The notes under the pieces are model-generated. The model saw only the letters and a program-made list of their open reading frames with translations. It did not search any database and was not told where the DNA came from. The translations under genes were made by a program, and so were the position numbers. DNA of 64,000 nt, taken from positions 1 to 64,000 of the forward strand of contig CALAHF010000104.1 in NCBI GenBank assembly GCA_937891465.1. Direction: 5' to 3'. Source of the DNA: an uncultured Verrucomicrobiales bacterium (GTDB lineage: Bacteria; Verrucomicrobiota; Verrucomicrobiia; Verrucomicrobiales; DEV007). Shown in pieces: positions 25,801 to 36,088 of this stretch; the first letter of the stretch is position 1; each line of letters opens with the position of its first letter.

Positions 25801-26445
25801 TCAGTTGTGAATGAACGTCACTTTTTCTGCAATTCCGCCTCGTGTAGATTCAGGCCACTCAAAATCCTCCCGGGGCCAGCCCAGATAGAAAAAGCCGAGG
25901 CATTTGTCTTTCTCGCTCTCTAAACCAAGCCAAATCCGCATTTCATCGGAGTAAACAATGGGGGGCGTGGACCAAAATGCCGCCAATCCCAAAGCCGAAG
26001 CAGTCAGATGCATGTTTTGGACGGCGCAAGCAACCGCCTCAATCTCCTCAATTTCAGGAATTTTCTCGATGGCCTGACGTTTCATGCAAATAGCAATAAC
26101 CACGGGTGCCATGAGCGGCTGTTTGCCAAGCTTTTCGAATTTATCCTGACGAAAGTCCTCTTCAGAGGTCGACTTTTTATAAAGTGCCGGCAAAAAATCC
26201 GCGACGCGCTGGCGTCCGTCACCGGAAAATACAGTGAACCGCCAGGGCTCCGTTTTCCCATGCGTTGGAGCGCTGTTGGCGTTTTCGAGAATAGTCGCCA
26301 AATGGAGATTCTCGACGGGTTTATCCTGCATATCCGCCGGTTTGATGGTGCGGCGACGCCGAATGAGAGCGTTTGCTGCCGTCATTCTGAGTGAAGCCGG
26401 ATCCAGTTTCGGTTGGGGGTCGTCTTCGGTGGGAAGTTCTTCCAT
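25801..26445 (-). CDS. Nitroreductase family protein
   Basis: 214 residues. FMN-binding nitroreductase fold: RRRTIKP near residue 31, the phosphate loop ANSAPTHGKTEPWRFTVF, MAPVVIAICM, the dimer/FMN helix AVQNMHLTASALGLAAFWST, and KCLGFFYLGWP near the C-terminus. These are the conserved regions of YdjA-like (malonic semialdehyde reductase-like) nitroreductases. Substrate unknown. The acidic first 20 residues are not conserved; the ATG at 26445 is the only good candidate start. It is divergent from the ABC-2-like gene. Confidence 0.9.
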   Translation of the reverse strand: MEELPTEDDPQPKLDPASLRMTAANALIRRRRTIKPADMQDKPVENLHLATILENANSAPTHGKTEPWRFTVFSGDGRQRVADFLPALYKKSTSEEDFRQDKFEKLGKQPLMAPVVIAICMKRQAIEKIPEIEEIEAVACAVQNMHLTASALGLAAFWSTPPIVYSDEMRIWLGLESEKDKCLGFFYLGWPREDFEWPESTRGGIAEKVTFIHN

Positions 26446-26519
26446 GCTTTCTAATTTATTGATTTTGTAGACTTGCGGAGAAGTCCATTTTCAGTGCACC
26501 CTAGCGCCTTCACACTAGC

Positions 26520-27485
26520 ATGGCAAAAAGCGATGAGATACAAACTCCTGATGGATTGACTCCTTTTTCGGAACGATTTGGAGCTGTATTCGTAAAAGAA
26601 CTTCGCCAGGGACTCCGGGCAAAGCAGTTTGTGTTTCCTTTCGTGGCCGTTCAACTAATTGCGGTGGGATCGGTTGCGATTGAGTTGGCGGTTTCAAATC
26701 AGGCTGGAGACGTTATCGGCGCCGATGTGTTTGGCGGCATTTTCTTTTTTCTGTTAAATATCGTCTTTGGCTTTGCGATGCCTATGACGCTTTTCGGGGC
26801 CCTGCAACCAGAACTTCAGAGCGGGCGAAATGTGGAACTCCTTCTCATGTCGAATCTCACCCGGTGGCAAATCGTTCGGGGGAAATGGATTGTGGGGAGC
26901 GTTCTTGCCGGGCTCATGCTCGTCTCCCTCATTCCCTATGCGCTGACTCGCTACTATCTCGGCGGAGTCGGAGTGGTGGAGAGCATTCTGATGATCGCGG
27001 TATTGGGCGTGGGGAATGCAGGGTCCAATGGCATCGTCATTGGCGCGTCCGGATTCAGAAACATCATAGTCCGTGTCATCATCATCGGCGTGTGTGCGAT
27101 TTCCTGCTCGATCACCACTTCGATATGCGTACTTCCCGTGTTGGGTTTTTCCGGTTCAGGCGGAGGGCCTTCGGTGTGGGAAATGACACTTGGAGTAATC
27201 CTCGGGGCAATCACTTCAGCGCTGTTTGTTGTTTATGGACTTCAATTGGGCCGCGCTCAGTTGCGACTTTATGAAAACCCGCTCGATCCACCTTCCAGCG
27301 GCCTGATCATTGCGCTGATCATTTTCACGCCCATCATCGTTGGAGTCACCATGATTTCGACCCATGCATTGGGGCCATTTAGCATCGTGGGAGGGGTTGT
27401 CGGAACCATCGGACTCATTTGTCTCGCGCTTGTGATTGATCGCGGTCCCGGTAAAAATTCCAACATTCGGTATTCTCAGCCTTGA
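26520..27485 (+). CDS. ABC-2-type transport permease-like membrane protein
   Basis: 321 residues. A soluble N-terminus with RFGAVFVKELRQGLRAKQFV, a typical lead-in helix of ABC-2 permeases, is followed by about seven membrane segments. PELQSGRNVELLLMSNLTRWQIVRGKWIVG resembles the coupling region of such permeases (given here in parts: ELQSGRNVELLLMSN and TRWQIVRGKWIVG). No ATPase subunit is adjacent. It overlaps or abuts the downstream YbjN-like gene (TTG at 27482 possible, ATG at 27521 preferred). Confidence 0.72.
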   Translation: MAKSDEIQTPDGLTPFSERFGAVFVKELRQGLRAKQFVFPFVAVQLIAVGSVAIELAVSNQAGDVIGADVFGGIFFFLLNIVFGFAMPMTLFGALQPELQSGRNVELLLMSNLTRWQIVRGKWIVGSVLAGLMLVSLIPYALTRYYLGGVGVVESILMIAVLGVGNAGSNGIVIGASGFRNIIVRVIIIGVCAISCSITTSICVLPVLGFSGSGGGPSVWEMTLGVILGAITSALFVVYGLQLGRAQLRLYENPLDPPSSGLIIALIIFTPIIVGVTMISTHALGPFSIVGGVVGTIGLICLALVIDRGPGKNSNIRYSQP

Positions 27486-27520
27486 GGCCGGCGCGGAATG
27501 CTCCATCTTCTGAAAAAGTC

Positions 27521-28027
27521 ATGCCTCCATCCGAACTCTATCAAACGATCTGCAACACCTTCACCGCTGAAAAATGGCAGTACGCCGAAGTCGAAGGCCG
27601 CGAAGTCATTCAGGTCGGGTTTGAAGCCCATCATACCCGGGTGAACATGCACATTCAGGCATTCCCTGAGTTGAGCGCCATTTCCGTTGTTTCCGAATAT
27701 TCAACCGGAACCAAAGAACCGGCTCGTCGCGAGCGCTTGGCTGAATTGGCGATGCGTTGCAACGAGATGCTGACCGTTGGAAATTTTGAAATGCGTTGGG
27801 AATTGGGGGTCCTGGTTTTTAGGGCAACGAACCTCTTCCCCACTCCACAAGGCAATCCTGAGATTATCAAAGGCCTCGTTCACACGACTGTTTCGGAAAT
27901 GGATCGAATTGCACCGATACTGTCGATGATTCTGACGACCGAAGGTGCCGAATTGGCCGGGCTTGATATTCCAGGGCTTCTCAATCGTGAAGACTTGCTT
28001 CCTCAACCACCTGAGGAAAATTCCTGA
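27521..28027 (+). CDS. YbjN-like/T3S-chaperone-like protein
   Basis: 168 residues, soluble. The pattern PPSELYQTICNTFTAEKWQY, FEAHHTRVNMHIQAFPELSA, then LAMRCNEMLTVGNFEMRW and LVFRATNLFP matches the alpha/beta fold of YbjN domain proteins, which resemble type III secretion chaperones. The start ATG at 27521 is preferred; TTG at 27482 would add 13 residues and overlap the upstream permease stop. The next gene begins five bases after its stop, so these three genes are probably co-transcribed. Role unknown. Confidence 0.72.
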   Translation: MPPSELYQTICNTFTAEKWQYAEVEGREVIQVGFEAHHTRVNMHIQAFPELSAISVVSEYSTGTKEPARRERLAELAMRCNEMLTVGNFEMRWELGVLVFRATNLFPTPQGNPEIIKGLVHTTVSEMDRIAPILSMILTTEGAELAGLDIPGLLNREDLLPQPPEENS

Positions 28028-28031
28028 TCTG

Positions 28032-28817
28032 ATGAGTGGATTGGCCGATAACGACGAGGTCTACGTCTTGAAGGACGGCCGACGTCTCGGGCCATATTCA
28101 CGGGAGGAATTACTGGAACGCGTTGATCGCGGCGAAATTGAATACGAGGATGTGTGTTTGCGTGATTTTTCCAGCGAGTGCGAACGCGTTCACGAAGTTC
28201 TCGATTGGGATGAAGATGAGGCACCTCCAGAGTTAGCGGTCGGAGAAATCAGGCCATCACCCGAGCCAATCATTTCCGTTCGGGAAAAGATTGAACCCGG
28301 GGAAGTGGAGCGGATGGAGGAAGGCGAGCCCGAGCCTGAAGTTCCTGAGGAAATTGAAATTTCACCTCATGCTCCACCAAAAGATCCCACTTTAATTCTT
28401 TATGCAGGGCATCAGTCGCTCCTCAGTTTCCCGAAATCGCTGTTCATCATCCTCGTTTCGCTGGGCCTGGGAATTTGGTTTCGGGAAACAAGCGGCTGGA
28501 TCCTGTTAGTTGGATTAATTTTTGCCCTCATCGCGATTTCCTACATCGTTTTAGAGCGAACAGCCAAGCTCTATCTCATCACCCCGCGCCGAGTCGAAAT
28601 TGTGAAAGGGCTCTTCGCAAAAAGCTCCAACGAAGTCCGGATCGACGACATCCGAACCATCAATGTCGTCCGAACCGGATTTTTGGGAATGATCGGTGTT
28701 GGCCGAGTCGAATTTGCATCCTCTGGCGGACAAGATGTTGAAGTCGCCTTCGATGACGTGTGGGATGCCCAGCGCGTCAAAGGTCTTGTCCGCAGAATCC
28801 AAGACGCGGATGTTTGA
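28032..28817 (+). CDS. GYF_2 and bacterial PH domain membrane protein
   Basis: 261 residues; start ATG at 28032 (MSGLADNDEVYVLKDG). Residues 9-50 form a GYF_2 domain (DGRRLGPYSREELLERVDRG). An acidic Pro/Glu-rich linker (about 60-115) follows, then two membrane helices (about 135-180, SLFIILVSLGLGIWF and ILLVGLIFALIAISYIVL), and a bacterial PH (DUF304-like) domain with LYLITPRRVEIVKGLFAK, EVRIDDIRTINVV and VGRVEFASSGG. The combination suggests a membrane scaffold binding proline-rich partners. The gene follows YbjN-like by four bases. Confidence 0.86.
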   Translation: MSGLADNDEVYVLKDGRRLGPYSREELLERVDRGEIEYEDVCLRDFSSECERVHEVLDWDEDEAPPELAVGEIRPSPEPIISVREKIEPGEVERMEEGEPEPEVPEEIEISPHAPPKDPTLILYAGHQSLLSFPKSLFIILVSLGLGIWFRETSGWILLVGLIFALIAISYIVLERTAKLYLITPRRVEIVKGLFAKSSNEVRIDDIRTINVVRTGFLGMIGVGRVEFASSGGQDVEVAFDDVWDAQRVKGLVRRIQDADV

Positions 28818-28830
28818 ATGGCCTTCCACG

Positions 28831-28872
28831 CCCCAACACGGTTGATTCATCGAATGTAACCTGATTGATCAG
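28831..28872 (+). repeat. Intergenic palindrome family, copy 5
   Basis: GTTGATTCATCGAATG followed by TAACCTGATTGATCAG, with a weak left arm CCCCAACACG. It lies between the convergent 3' ends of the GYF/PH gene and a lipoprotein gene. One of the more diverged copies. Confidence 0.6.
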
Positions 28873-28920
28873 TTATAAGGGGCGAGCGATTTGTTTGGAG
28901 GTTTCTAAAGCGTCAAAAGC

Positions 28921-29331
28921 TTACTTCTTCGAAATCATTTCACTTATGAGGGTTACAAAGTCCTCCAATTTGCCTGCTTCGTACCACGCCCCGTTCTCAG
29001 TAAAAAGAACTACATCGTTGCCATTGAACAGTTGAAGTTCTCGAACTCCAGAGGAATTGGCAATGCTTAGCTTTCCTATTACCGCCCAATCGATTCCTAA
29101 TTCGTTCGATGAAGGAGAAGGGTTTTCAAAAAAAATGGCAACCGGTTCCTTTGAGTTTTCAGGAACTTCGAGTCCAGTGATGACCTTCAAACCTTTCGGT
29201 GGATTAAAGATGTCCACCGAGATGGTAGCTAATTCAGAAGGAGTATCGGTGGATTTCGTGCCACTTTCAGCGCAGGAGAATAGAAGAGCCGTCAAAATTG
29301 CGATGACCATTGTGTTATTTGCGAGTTTCAT
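28921..29331 (-). CDS. Hypothetical lipoprotein
   Basis: 136 residues. Lipoprotein signal MKLANNTMVIAILTALLFSC with lipobox LLFSC, then a Ser/Thr-rich linker and a small domain with LKVITGLEVPENSKEPVAIF and ELQLFNGNDVVLFTENGAWY. No family recognised. It lies directly downstream of metH on the same strand (metH stop at 29400, lipoprotein start at 29331), so it could be read through from metH, although 68 bases separate them. Confidence 0.65.
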   Translation of the reverse strand: MKLANNTMVIAILTALLFSCAESGTKSTDTPSELATISVDIFNPPKGLKVITGLEVPENSKEPVAIFFENPSPSSNELGIDWAVIGKLSIANSSGVRELQLFNGNDVVLFTENGAWYEAGKLEDFVTLISEMISKK

Positions 29332-29399
29332 TAGCTAATCAGTATGCGTGAATGAATGATCGTATCAAACTGATTGATGTAAGTAATTTGTAAGCCAAA

Positions 29400-32300
29400 T
29401 CAATCCGCCAAATTGGGAGCCAACCACTTCTCGCCCTGTTCGATCGTCATGCCTTTGCGAGCGCAATAGTTTTCCAACTGGTCGCGTTCGATTTTACCGA
29501 CGTTGAAATACCGAGCGGCTTCGTTGAAGAAATACAATCCGCTGACGGATGATGGCGGGAACATCGCGTAGTTCGTGGTGAGTTCCATGCCGACCGTTTT
29601 TTCAACATCGAGCAAATCCCATAACGCAGCTTTTTCGGTGTGCTCAGGGCAGGCGGGGTAACCGGCTGCCGGGCGGATTCCGCGGTAGCGTTCTTTGACG
29701 TAATCTTCGACGCCGAGACCTTCGTTGATTCCAAAGCCCATGAAATCTCGGGCCTTTTTGTGAAGCAATTCGGCCAGGCCTTCAGCAAATCGATCGGCCA
29801 GAGCCTGAATCATAATCGCTGTGTAATCGTCGCCCGCGTCTTTGAACGTCTTGGCATATTCTTCAACTTCGTTTCCGGCGGTCACAGCAAACGCGCCGAG
29901 GTAATCAGCACGACCTGAATCGGCGGGGGCCACAAAGTCGGCGAGGCTTTGGAATGGATTTCCCTTTTTCACCTTTTCTTTCTGCTGACGAAGAAAATGA
30001 AAGGTCGTGAGCTTCTCTGTTTTTGCTTCATTAGCGAAAAGGTCGACGTCTTCTCCAGTGGAATGCGCGGGCCAGATTCCCCAAACCACTCGGGCGTGAA
30101 CTCGATTGTTTTCGACGAGGTCTTTGAGAATTCGCTTCGCGTCGTTGTAGAGTTTGGTGGCTTCTTCGCCGTGATTTTTGTGCTGGAGGATTTTCGGGAA
30201 AACGCCGCGCATCTCCCATGCATGGAAAAACGGACTCCAATCAAACACATGGACAATTTCCTGAAGCGGAACGGGATCCCACACTTGTTTGCCGATGAAC
30301 TCCGGTGTTGCGATGCTAGCTGCTTGCCAATCGACATCGTATTTCTGGCGCTTGGCTTCTTCAAACGGAACGTAGACGGCGGTTGATCCCTTTCCTGCAT
30401 GAAGGTCGCGATCTTTTTGTTCTGTTGCGCGATAATTTGTGATGAAGTCTTCGCGGAGATTATCTGAAAGCAGGGAATTGCAAACCCCAACCACCAACGA
30501 CGCGTCACCGACGTGAACGATGGGTTCTGAGTAATACTGGCTGATTTTGATCGCGGTATGTGCCCGGCTTGTCGTAGCACCGCCGACAAGCAGTGGAACT
30601 TTCCATCCCTGTTTTTCGAACTCTTTCGCGTTCGAAATCATTTCATCGAGCGATGGCGTGATCAGCCCGGACATGCCGACAATATCCGCGCCGTGCTCTT
30701 TGGCAGCGGCCATGATTTTGTCGCAATCGACCATGACGCCGAGATCAATCACTTTGTAGCCGTTACAGCCGAGGACAACGCCTACGATATTTTTGCCGAT
30801 GTCATGAACGTCACCTTTTACGGTCGCGATGACAAAGGTCGGAGCGCCATCGTCCTCATCATCGCCTTTCTCAGCAAGCATGAACGGCTCTAAATACGCA
30901 ACCGCCTTTTTCATGACGCGCGCGCTTTTCACCACCTGTGGCAGAAACATTTTTCCGTCACCAAAAAGTTTTCCAACCACTTTCATTCCTTCCATGAGAG
31001 GGCCTTCGATCACGTTGAGTGGTTTACCGAGAGCCTGCCGCGCTTCTTCAGTATCGTCTTCGATGAAGTCTGTGATTCCTTTCACCAGTGCATGCGTCAT
31101 CCGAGCTTGAACATCGTTTTCACGCCACGATAAATCCGGTCCGGTCGACTTTGAGCCGCTGGTGTGTTCACCGGCCGCTTTAAGTTCTTCGGCGTAATCA
31201 ATCAGCGCTTCGGTCGCTTCGGGATTCTTGTTTAAAAGAACGTCTTCGACCAGTTTAAGAAGGTCCGGTTTCACTTCGTCGTAAACCTCGAGCATTCCCG
31301 GGTTTACGATTCCCATGTCCATGCCTGCTTTGCCGGCGTGGTAAAGAAATGCGGCATGCATTGCTTCGCGGACCACGTTGTTGCCGCGAAAGCTGAATGA
31401 AATATTGGAAACTCCGCCGCTGACTTTTGCGCCGGGCAGGTTTGCCTTGATCCATCGCGTCGCTTCAATGAAATCGACCGCGTAGTTGTTGTGCTCATCC
31501 ATTCCCGTCGCCACGGTGAGAATGTTCGGATCAAAAATGATGTCGTTCTGATTGAAGCCAACTTCATCGACGAGGATTCGATAAGCACGTTCGCAGATCT
31601 GAATTTTACGTTCGTAACTGTCAGCCTGGCCTTTTTCATCGAACGCCATGACCACAACGGCGGCACCGTATTTCATGACTTTCCGCGCGTGTTCGCGAAA
31701 AATATCTTCGCCCTCTTTCAGTGAAATCGAGTTCACGATTCCTTTACCCTGAATGCATTTGAGACCGGCTTCGATAATTTCCCACTTCGAGGAATCCACC
31801 ATGATCGGCACGGCTGCGACGTCCGGCTCACCTGCAAGCAGGTTTAAAAAACGAGTCATCGTCGGGACGCCATCGATCATCCCTTCGTCCATGCATATAT
31901 CGATAACCGGAGCGCCGCCTTCGACTTGCTGGCGCGCGATCGCGACGGCATCTTCGAGCTTGTCCTCTTTGATGAGCTTTTTGAATCGGGGTGATCCCGC
32001 GACATTGGTCCGTTCGCCGACCATCAGGAAATTCTTCTCGGGTGTTTGGTTAAATGCTTCCGATCCGCTCAATCGCATCGCTGGCGGCGAAGTTGGAACC
32101 TCGCGCGGAGCAAAATTTTCAGCGACTTTTGCGATCGCGGCAACGTGCTCAGGAGTATTTCCGCAACACCCGCCGATCAAGTTCACCAGACCGTCATTGG
32201 CGAAGTCTCCCAGGTATTTCTCCATATCGTCCGGCTCCAAATCGAAACCAGTTGGCGCAAGCGGATTTGGCAATCCTGCATTTGGATAAACCGAAACAAA

Positions 32301-33176
32301 CGTCTCCGAAACCTTGGCAAGCTCGCGGAGGTGAGGTTCAATCAAATCGGGCCCAAGTGAACAGTTGAGTCCAACGGCAAGCGGTTTGACGTGGGCAATC
32401 GCATTCCACATCGCTTCGACTTTTTGGGCGGAGATCATGGTTTCGCCTCCAAGACCCACCGCAGCTGAGACGATGATTGGATATTCCTTGCCGTCTTCCG
32501 CGTAAACTTCATTCAGCGCAACAAGAGCGGCCTTGGCGTTCAGCGAGTCAAAGATGGTTTCGACCATCATGATGTCCGATCCGCCTTCGATGAGCGCGCG
32601 GATTTGATGTTTGTAGGCATCGCGGACCTGATCAAAATTCACCACGCGGAAACCGGGGTCTTCCGCATCCGGTGAGTTCGTCAACGAAACCGTCATTGGC
32701 CCGATCGCACCCGCGACATAGCGTTTTCGTCCGGTGTCTGAGCCGATTTTGTCAGCCCACTCACGGCATTGGCGAGCCGATTCCACATTGATTTCCCAAG
32801 CAAGATCTTTGAGAAATTGATTTTCGCAGACCTTGTCGTGAAAAAACTCGGGGTCTTTTCGTCCCAGCCCTTTTTCGCGGGGATCTTCCACAAAAAATTC
32901 TGACTGCGCCAACGTCGTTGCTGAGAAGGTGTTCGTCTCAATGATATCCGAACCCGCTTCGAGGAAGCGTTTATGAATGTCGCCGATGATATCGGGGCGA
33001 GTGATCGAAAGAATGTCGCCGTTGTTCAACAAATCCTTTTCGTTATCCGCAAATCGTTTTCCCCGCGCATCGTCCTCGGTTAGCCCGTAGCCACGGATCG
33101 TCGTTCCCATCGCCCCATCGAGAACGAGGATGCGTTTTTTTAATTCAGTGGTGAGTTCCTGAGTGAGGTCTGACAT
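29400..33176 (-). CDS. metH: Cobalamin-dependent methionine synthase
   Basis: 1258 residues; start ATG at 33176 ([14 protein letters not shown]) preferred over an in-frame extension. The four MetH modules are complete: the homocysteine domain with zinc Cys in GLNCSLGPD and [10 protein letters not shown]; the pterin domain ([31 protein letters not shown]); the B12 domain with the base-off motif DVHDIGKN and [13 protein letters not shown]; and the reactivation domain with [16 protein letters not shown]. It transfers methyl from methyltetrahydrofolate to homocysteine. The upstream neighbour on the same strand is a BtuB-like receptor, separated by a terminator. No B12 or SAM riboswitch was recognised in its leader. 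Confidence 0.97.
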   Translation of the reverse strand: MSDLTQELTTELKKRILVLDGAMGTTIRGYGLTEDDARGKRFADNEKDLLNNGDILSITRPDIIGDIHKRFLEAGSDIIETNTFSATTLAQSEFFVEDPREKGLGRKDPEFFHDKVCENQFLKDLAWEINVESARQCREWADKIGSDTGRKRYVAGAIGPMTVSLTNSPDAEDPGFRVVNFDQVRDAYKHQIRALIEGGSDIMMVETIFDSLNAKAALVALNEVYAEDGKEYPIIVSAAVGLGGETMISAQKVEAMWNAIAHVKPLAVGLNCSLGPDLIEPHLRELAKVSETFVSVYPNAGLPNPLAPTGFDLEPDDMEKYLGDFANDGLVNLIGGCCGNTPEHVAAIAKVAENFAPREVPTSPPAMRLSGSEAFNQTPEKNFLMVGERTNVAGSPRFKKLIKEDKLEDAVAIARQQVEGGAPVIDICMDEGMIDGVPTMTRFLNLLAGEPDVAAVPIMVDSSKWEIIEAGLKCIQGKGIVNSISLKEGEDIFREHARKVMKYGAAVVVMAFDEKGQADSYERKIQICERAYRILVDEVGFNQNDIIFDPNILTVATGMDEHNNYAVDFIEATRWIKANLPGAKVSGGVSNISFSFRGNNVVREAMHAAFLYHAGKAGMDMGIVNPGMLEVYDEVKPDLLKLVEDVLLNKNPEATEALIDYAEELKAAGEHTSGSKSTGPDLSWRENDVQARMTHALVKGITDFIEDDTEEARQALGKPLNVIEGPLMEGMKVVGKLFGDGKMFLPQVVKSARVMKKAVAYLEPFMLAEKGDDEDDGAPTFVIATVKGDVHDIGKNIVGVVLGCNGYKVIDLGVMVDCDKIMAAAKEHGADIVGMSGLITPSLDEMISNAKEFEKQGWKVPLLVGGATTSRAHTAIKISQYYSEPIVHVGDASLVVGVCNSLLSDNLREDFITNYRATEQKDRDLHAGKGSTAVYVPFEEAKRQKYDVDWQAASIATPEFIGKQVWDPVPLQEIVHVFDWSPFFHAWEMRGVFPKILQHKNHGEEATKLYNDAKRILKDLVENNRVHARVVWGIWPAHSTGEDVDLFANEAKTEKLTTFHFLRQQKEKVKKGNPFQSLADFVAPADSGRADYLGAFAVTAGNEVEEYAKTFKDAGDDYTAIMIQALADRFAEGLAELLHKKARDFMGFGINEGLGVEDYVKERYRGIRPAAGYPACPEHTEKAALWDLLDVEKTVGMELTTNYAMFPPSSVSGLYFFNEAARYFNVGKIERDQLENYCARKGMTIEQGEKWLAPNLAD

Positions 33177-33281
33177 GGGAATAAATTGGTATGTTAAACT
33201 TCGTGGAATCCGATACGATCGCAACGAAGCAATGGCGGAATTTCTGAAAAATCAGCAGTGGTTTCGAAAGGTTTGAAAGAC

Positions 33282-33312
33282 GAAAAAACCGGCATCGTCG
33301 GTGCCGGTTTTC
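33282..33312 (-). terminator. Rho-independent terminator of the TonB-receptor gene
   Basis: AAACCGGCA and TGCCGGTTT arms with a 7-base loop; on the minus strand the stem is followed by TTTTTT. The symmetric T/A runs would also allow function in the plus direction. It separates the receptor gene from metH. Confidence 0.82.
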
Positions 33313-33358
33313 GAAGTAACAGGGTCCGTAAACAGCGATCAGAACCTGTTTGATCGTA
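33312..33358 (+). repeat. Intergenic palindrome family, copy 6
   Basis: Arms CGAAGTAACAGGGT and GAACCTGTTTGATCG around a loop with AACAGCGATC. It abuts the terminator and ends 12 bases from the 3' end of the TonB-receptor gene. Confidence 0.65.
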
Positions 33359-33369
33359 AAACTTTAGAA

Positions 33370-35280
33370 CTAGAACCGAATTCGTGCGCCGCCAAATGCT
33401 GCGGTGCTTGGAGCTGCATAACCCGTCGTGCTCTCGTAATCTTCGTCGAGAACATTTTCAACTCGTCCGAAAAGCTCGATGTTTTCGGTGAGGCGATAAC
33501 TGGTGAAGATCCGAAGAACGGAATAGTCGTTCAGGAATACGCCGGGGTTATCAAGGCGGGTGTCTGCCCCGCGAACTTCAGCGCCGATGTCCCAGCTCTG
33601 AATCGGGCTGAGTGTGATACCGGCAGCGAAGGTGTGCTCGGGGCGACGTGGAAGGGTGTCGCCAGGCTGACCTGCGAATCCGCCGAAGTATTGACCGTCG
33701 CTGACAATTGCATCAAGCCAGGTGTAATTTGCATACAGCTTAACTCCGTCGATTGGAGTCAATACGCCCTCAACTTCGATGCCTTGAGTCTCCGTATCCA
33801 CAATTGCAGGGAAGGCCGGGAAGCCGATTGAATCTACAAGGTTGGTAATGTCTGCGTTGAAGTAAGTCACCGCGATGTTTCCGGTGTTCTCAGGAAAGAA
33901 CTGGCGAATTCCCGCTTCCCATGAAGCACTTTCCTCTGGAGCGATTAAATTTGGATCAACGGATGGGTCGAGGAAAATGAAGTCCTGGCCGCTTGGGGCT
34001 TTGTAGCCCGTTGCGTATTTCCCAAAAAATTGCGTGTTGGTTGCTTCAACTGTTTTAATGAGTTGAGCGGAATACGTCGACTTGCTTTCGAACGAGTCGT
34101 GCTCGTCGTGACGAATTGAAGCGAGCAAATTGAAGTTTGCTGGCAAATCAATGTCAGCCTGTGCAAAAACGCTACCGTAAGAGAATTTTTTTTCTGATGC
34201 TGTATTAAACGGTCCGGGGGTCAATGGATCGCGAACGAATTCATATTCATACCAGCCACCGCCGAGCGTAAAAGTTGCGTCGTCGGTTGGGTGAATATTC
34301 AACTGCGCTTCGACTTCATTTCCAGTCTGGTCGAGAACGTTGTCCTGCAAAAACACAGACTGAGTGGCAACAAGCTCGTTGGCGGTGTGGCTATAGTAAG
34401 CAGACAAATCCCAATCATCACGCTCCATTGTGAAGCGCGGAGAGAAAAGGTAAGACTCGTTTTCGTTGATCTGTGACTCAGGGAAAAACGTGCTGAGGCT
34501 TGATCCCGGAACCTGCAGATCCGAATCCTGATAAGTTGCAAGAAGATCGATCCAGGTACGGTCGGCGATTTCCAGGGCGACGTTTGAACGGATGTTCACG
34601 TTTTCGAAGTCATTTTGAAGCCGGTCATTTGAGGTCTCAGTTTTGTTGATGTCGAAAACAACGCCGAGCGCACCTTCTTTTGCAGTGATCTGACCGCCGC
34701 TGCGATTGGTATCAAAACTTCCGGACTCTGTGTAGGCATTCAGTGAAGTGCCCTGGAGCTTACGAGCGTCTTTCATACGGAGATCGAGAACACCCGCAAG
34801 CGCATCGGAGCCATAAAGCGAACTTACAGGACCACGCTGAAGCTGAACGGAATCAAGAAACGTCGTGTCGATCAGCTCAAGATTGTAGAGGCCAGCCAAA
34901 CCGGGAGCAAGGCGACGACCGTTTAGAGTAACTACAACATGGTTGGATTCCTGACCCCGCACAAAAAGCGAAGTCACGCCCCCTGTCTGACCCGCTTGGA
35001 CCACGGAGACACCGGGAAGATAGCTCAATACGTCATCGACTTGACGAAATTGATGCGATGACATGTGCTGCTCCGAGATGGTATCAACAGAAGGCAGAAC
35101 ATCATTGATGTTTTTGGGAGTCTTCGTCGCCACCACTGTCGTGATGTCGAGTGTCGCGATGTTATCGTCATCAAGAATGAGCGCATCTGCAAAAGCAGCG
35201 TCTTCTTCTTGAGCGTAGCCGATTGAAATCGCTGCGAAGGACGCAGCGAGGACTAGTTTGTAAGTGAGTTTCATGTTCAA
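33370..35280 (-). CDS. TonB-dependent outer-membrane receptor, BtuB-like
   Basis: 636 residues with a signal peptide (MKLTYKLVLAASFAAISIGY from the second Met). TonB-box-like TTVVATKTP is followed by a plug domain: VDDVLSYLPGVSVVQAGQTG, SLFVRGQESNHVVVTLNGRR and QLQRGPVSSLYGSDALAGVL. The remainder is a beta-barrel of about 22 strands ending in Phe (GGARIRF). Length and plug sequence are closest to BtuB/cobalamin receptors, and the downstream metH needs cobalamin, but siderophore receptors are similar. An extended -10 promoter lies about 126 bases upstream. A cobalamin riboswitch was looked for and not found. Confidence 0.85.
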   Translation of the reverse strand: MNMKLTYKLVLAASFAAISIGYAQEEDAAFADALILDDDNIATLDITTVVATKTPKNINDVLPSVDTISEQHMSSHQFRQVDDVLSYLPGVSVVQAGQTGGVTSLFVRGQESNHVVVTLNGRRLAPGLAGLYNLELIDTTFLDSVQLQRGPVSSLYGSDALAGVLDLRMKDARKLQGTSLNAYTESGSFDTNRSGGQITAKEGALGVVFDINKTETSNDRLQNDFENVNIRSNVALEIADRTWIDLLATYQDSDLQVPGSSLSTFFPESQINENESYLFSPRFTMERDDWDLSAYYSHTANELVATQSVFLQDNVLDQTGNEVEAQLNIHPTDDATFTLGGGWYEYEFVRDPLTPGPFNTASEKKFSYGSVFAQADIDLPANFNLLASIRHDEHDSFESKSTYSAQLIKTVEATNTQFFGKYATGYKAPSGQDFIFLDPSVDPNLIAPEESASWEAGIRQFFPENTGNIAVTYFNADITNLVDSIGFPAFPAIVDTETQGIEVEGVLTPIDGVKLYANYTWLDAIVSDGQYFGGFAGQPGDTLPRRPEHTFAAGITLSPIQSWDIGAEVRGADTRLDNPGVFLNDYSVLRIFTSYRLTENIELFGRVENVLDEDYESTTGYAAPSTAAFGGARIRF

Positions 35281-35405
35281 CTTGGATTCATATAAACAAA
35301 TCCTGATTGATTGATATGTTTTTTTAGGAGTAGTGCAAGGATTAATTCTACATTTTGAAAGAGATTGTTTCGATGAGACTCATTTCTTGAGATTTGTTAA
35401 GAAAA

Positions 35406-35448
35406 ATTATACCAGCATCGGCAAGCGGGATGCCCAACCAAGTCCCGC
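35406..35448 (-). promoter_or_regulatory. Extended -10 promoter and GCGGGA inverted repeat upstream of the TonB receptor
   Basis: On the minus strand TGGTATAAT (TATAAT at 35411-35406) forms an extended -10. An inverted repeat GCGGGA-N12-TCCCGC at 35425-35448 covers the -35 area and could be an operator. The -35 itself is poor, which fits an activated or extended -10 promoter. Confidence 0.5.
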
Positions 35449-35530
35449 AGAGGTTCGTGACGAGTCCTGAATCACCTCACCATCGGGGATTACGCTTCGT
35501 TCTCGAAACCCCAAATGCTATGATCGAAGG

Positions 35531-36088
35531 ATGAATCGGAGCGCCTTCTTTTTTCGATGTGCAGCTGTCTTGGCTGTTATTCTTGCATCTTCTGTTTTCT
35601 CTCAAGCCCAAAAACCGATCAAATCGCTCGGTGATATCGAGGTGCTTGCCAAAGCTGAAGGCACTTGGGAGGGCGGCGGTGTTGGCTTTGATATCGAAGA
35701 GGATGAGCTTCAGGAGCCGCAAACGTTTCGCGACTATTGGAAATCGGAGTTTAAAAAGGGAAATCAGACCTTCGAGATGGCGGGCGTGATCAAACGGAAC
35801 GGCAAAGAGTTGGCATACACGTGGAACTTCAACTTCAATGGAAATCGCGATAAAATCACTGCGTCCTACGAAATGGGGGCTGATGCCAAAGGCGAACTCG
35901 GCGTAAAGATCATCTCAGATGGTAAGCGCGTCCAACTTCATCCCATCAAGGGGCAAAAAGGGATCGACATGACAATCGATATCTATTTCGAGGACGATGA
36001 CATCGTGATCGAGTCCCGAGTCCGCAATCTGAAGAGGGAACTCGTCTATCAGTCAGCGACTCGATATCAAAAAATTGCGACAAAATGA
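35531..36088 (+). CDS. Hypothetical exported protein
   Basis: 185 residues with a signal peptide (FFFRCAAVLAVILASSVFSQ, cleavage near AQKP). The mature part looks like a lipocalin/DUF1579-like beta-barrel: LAKAEGTWEGGGVGFDIEED, YWKSEFKKGNQTFEMAGVIK, YTWNFNFNGNRDKITASYEM, and a C-terminal VIESRVRNLKRELVYQSATR. This fold idea comes from strand pattern only. It is divergent from the TonB receptor (250 bases between), and separated from the next barrel-like gene by 131 AT-rich bases. Confidence 0.65.
   Translation: MNRSAFFFRCAAVLAVILASSVFSQAQKPIKSLGDIEVLAKAEGTWEGGGVGFDIEEDELQEPQTFRDYWKSEFKKGNQTFEMAGVIKRNGKELAYTWNFNFNGNRDKITASYEMGADAKGELGVKIISDGKRVQLHPIKGQKGIDMTIDIYFEDDDIVIESRVRNLKRELVYQSATRYQKIATK

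Noticed and set aside
33177-33281. SAM or SAH riboswitch upstream of metH
   Set aside because: No kink-turn SAM-I pattern or SAH-type core could be recognised in the short leader.
35281-35530. Cobalamin riboswitch in the TonB-receptor leader
   Set aside because: Fragments such as GGTGA and GCGGGAC occur on the minus strand, but the B12-box and GCCACTG core are missing and the best -10 lies downstream of this segment.
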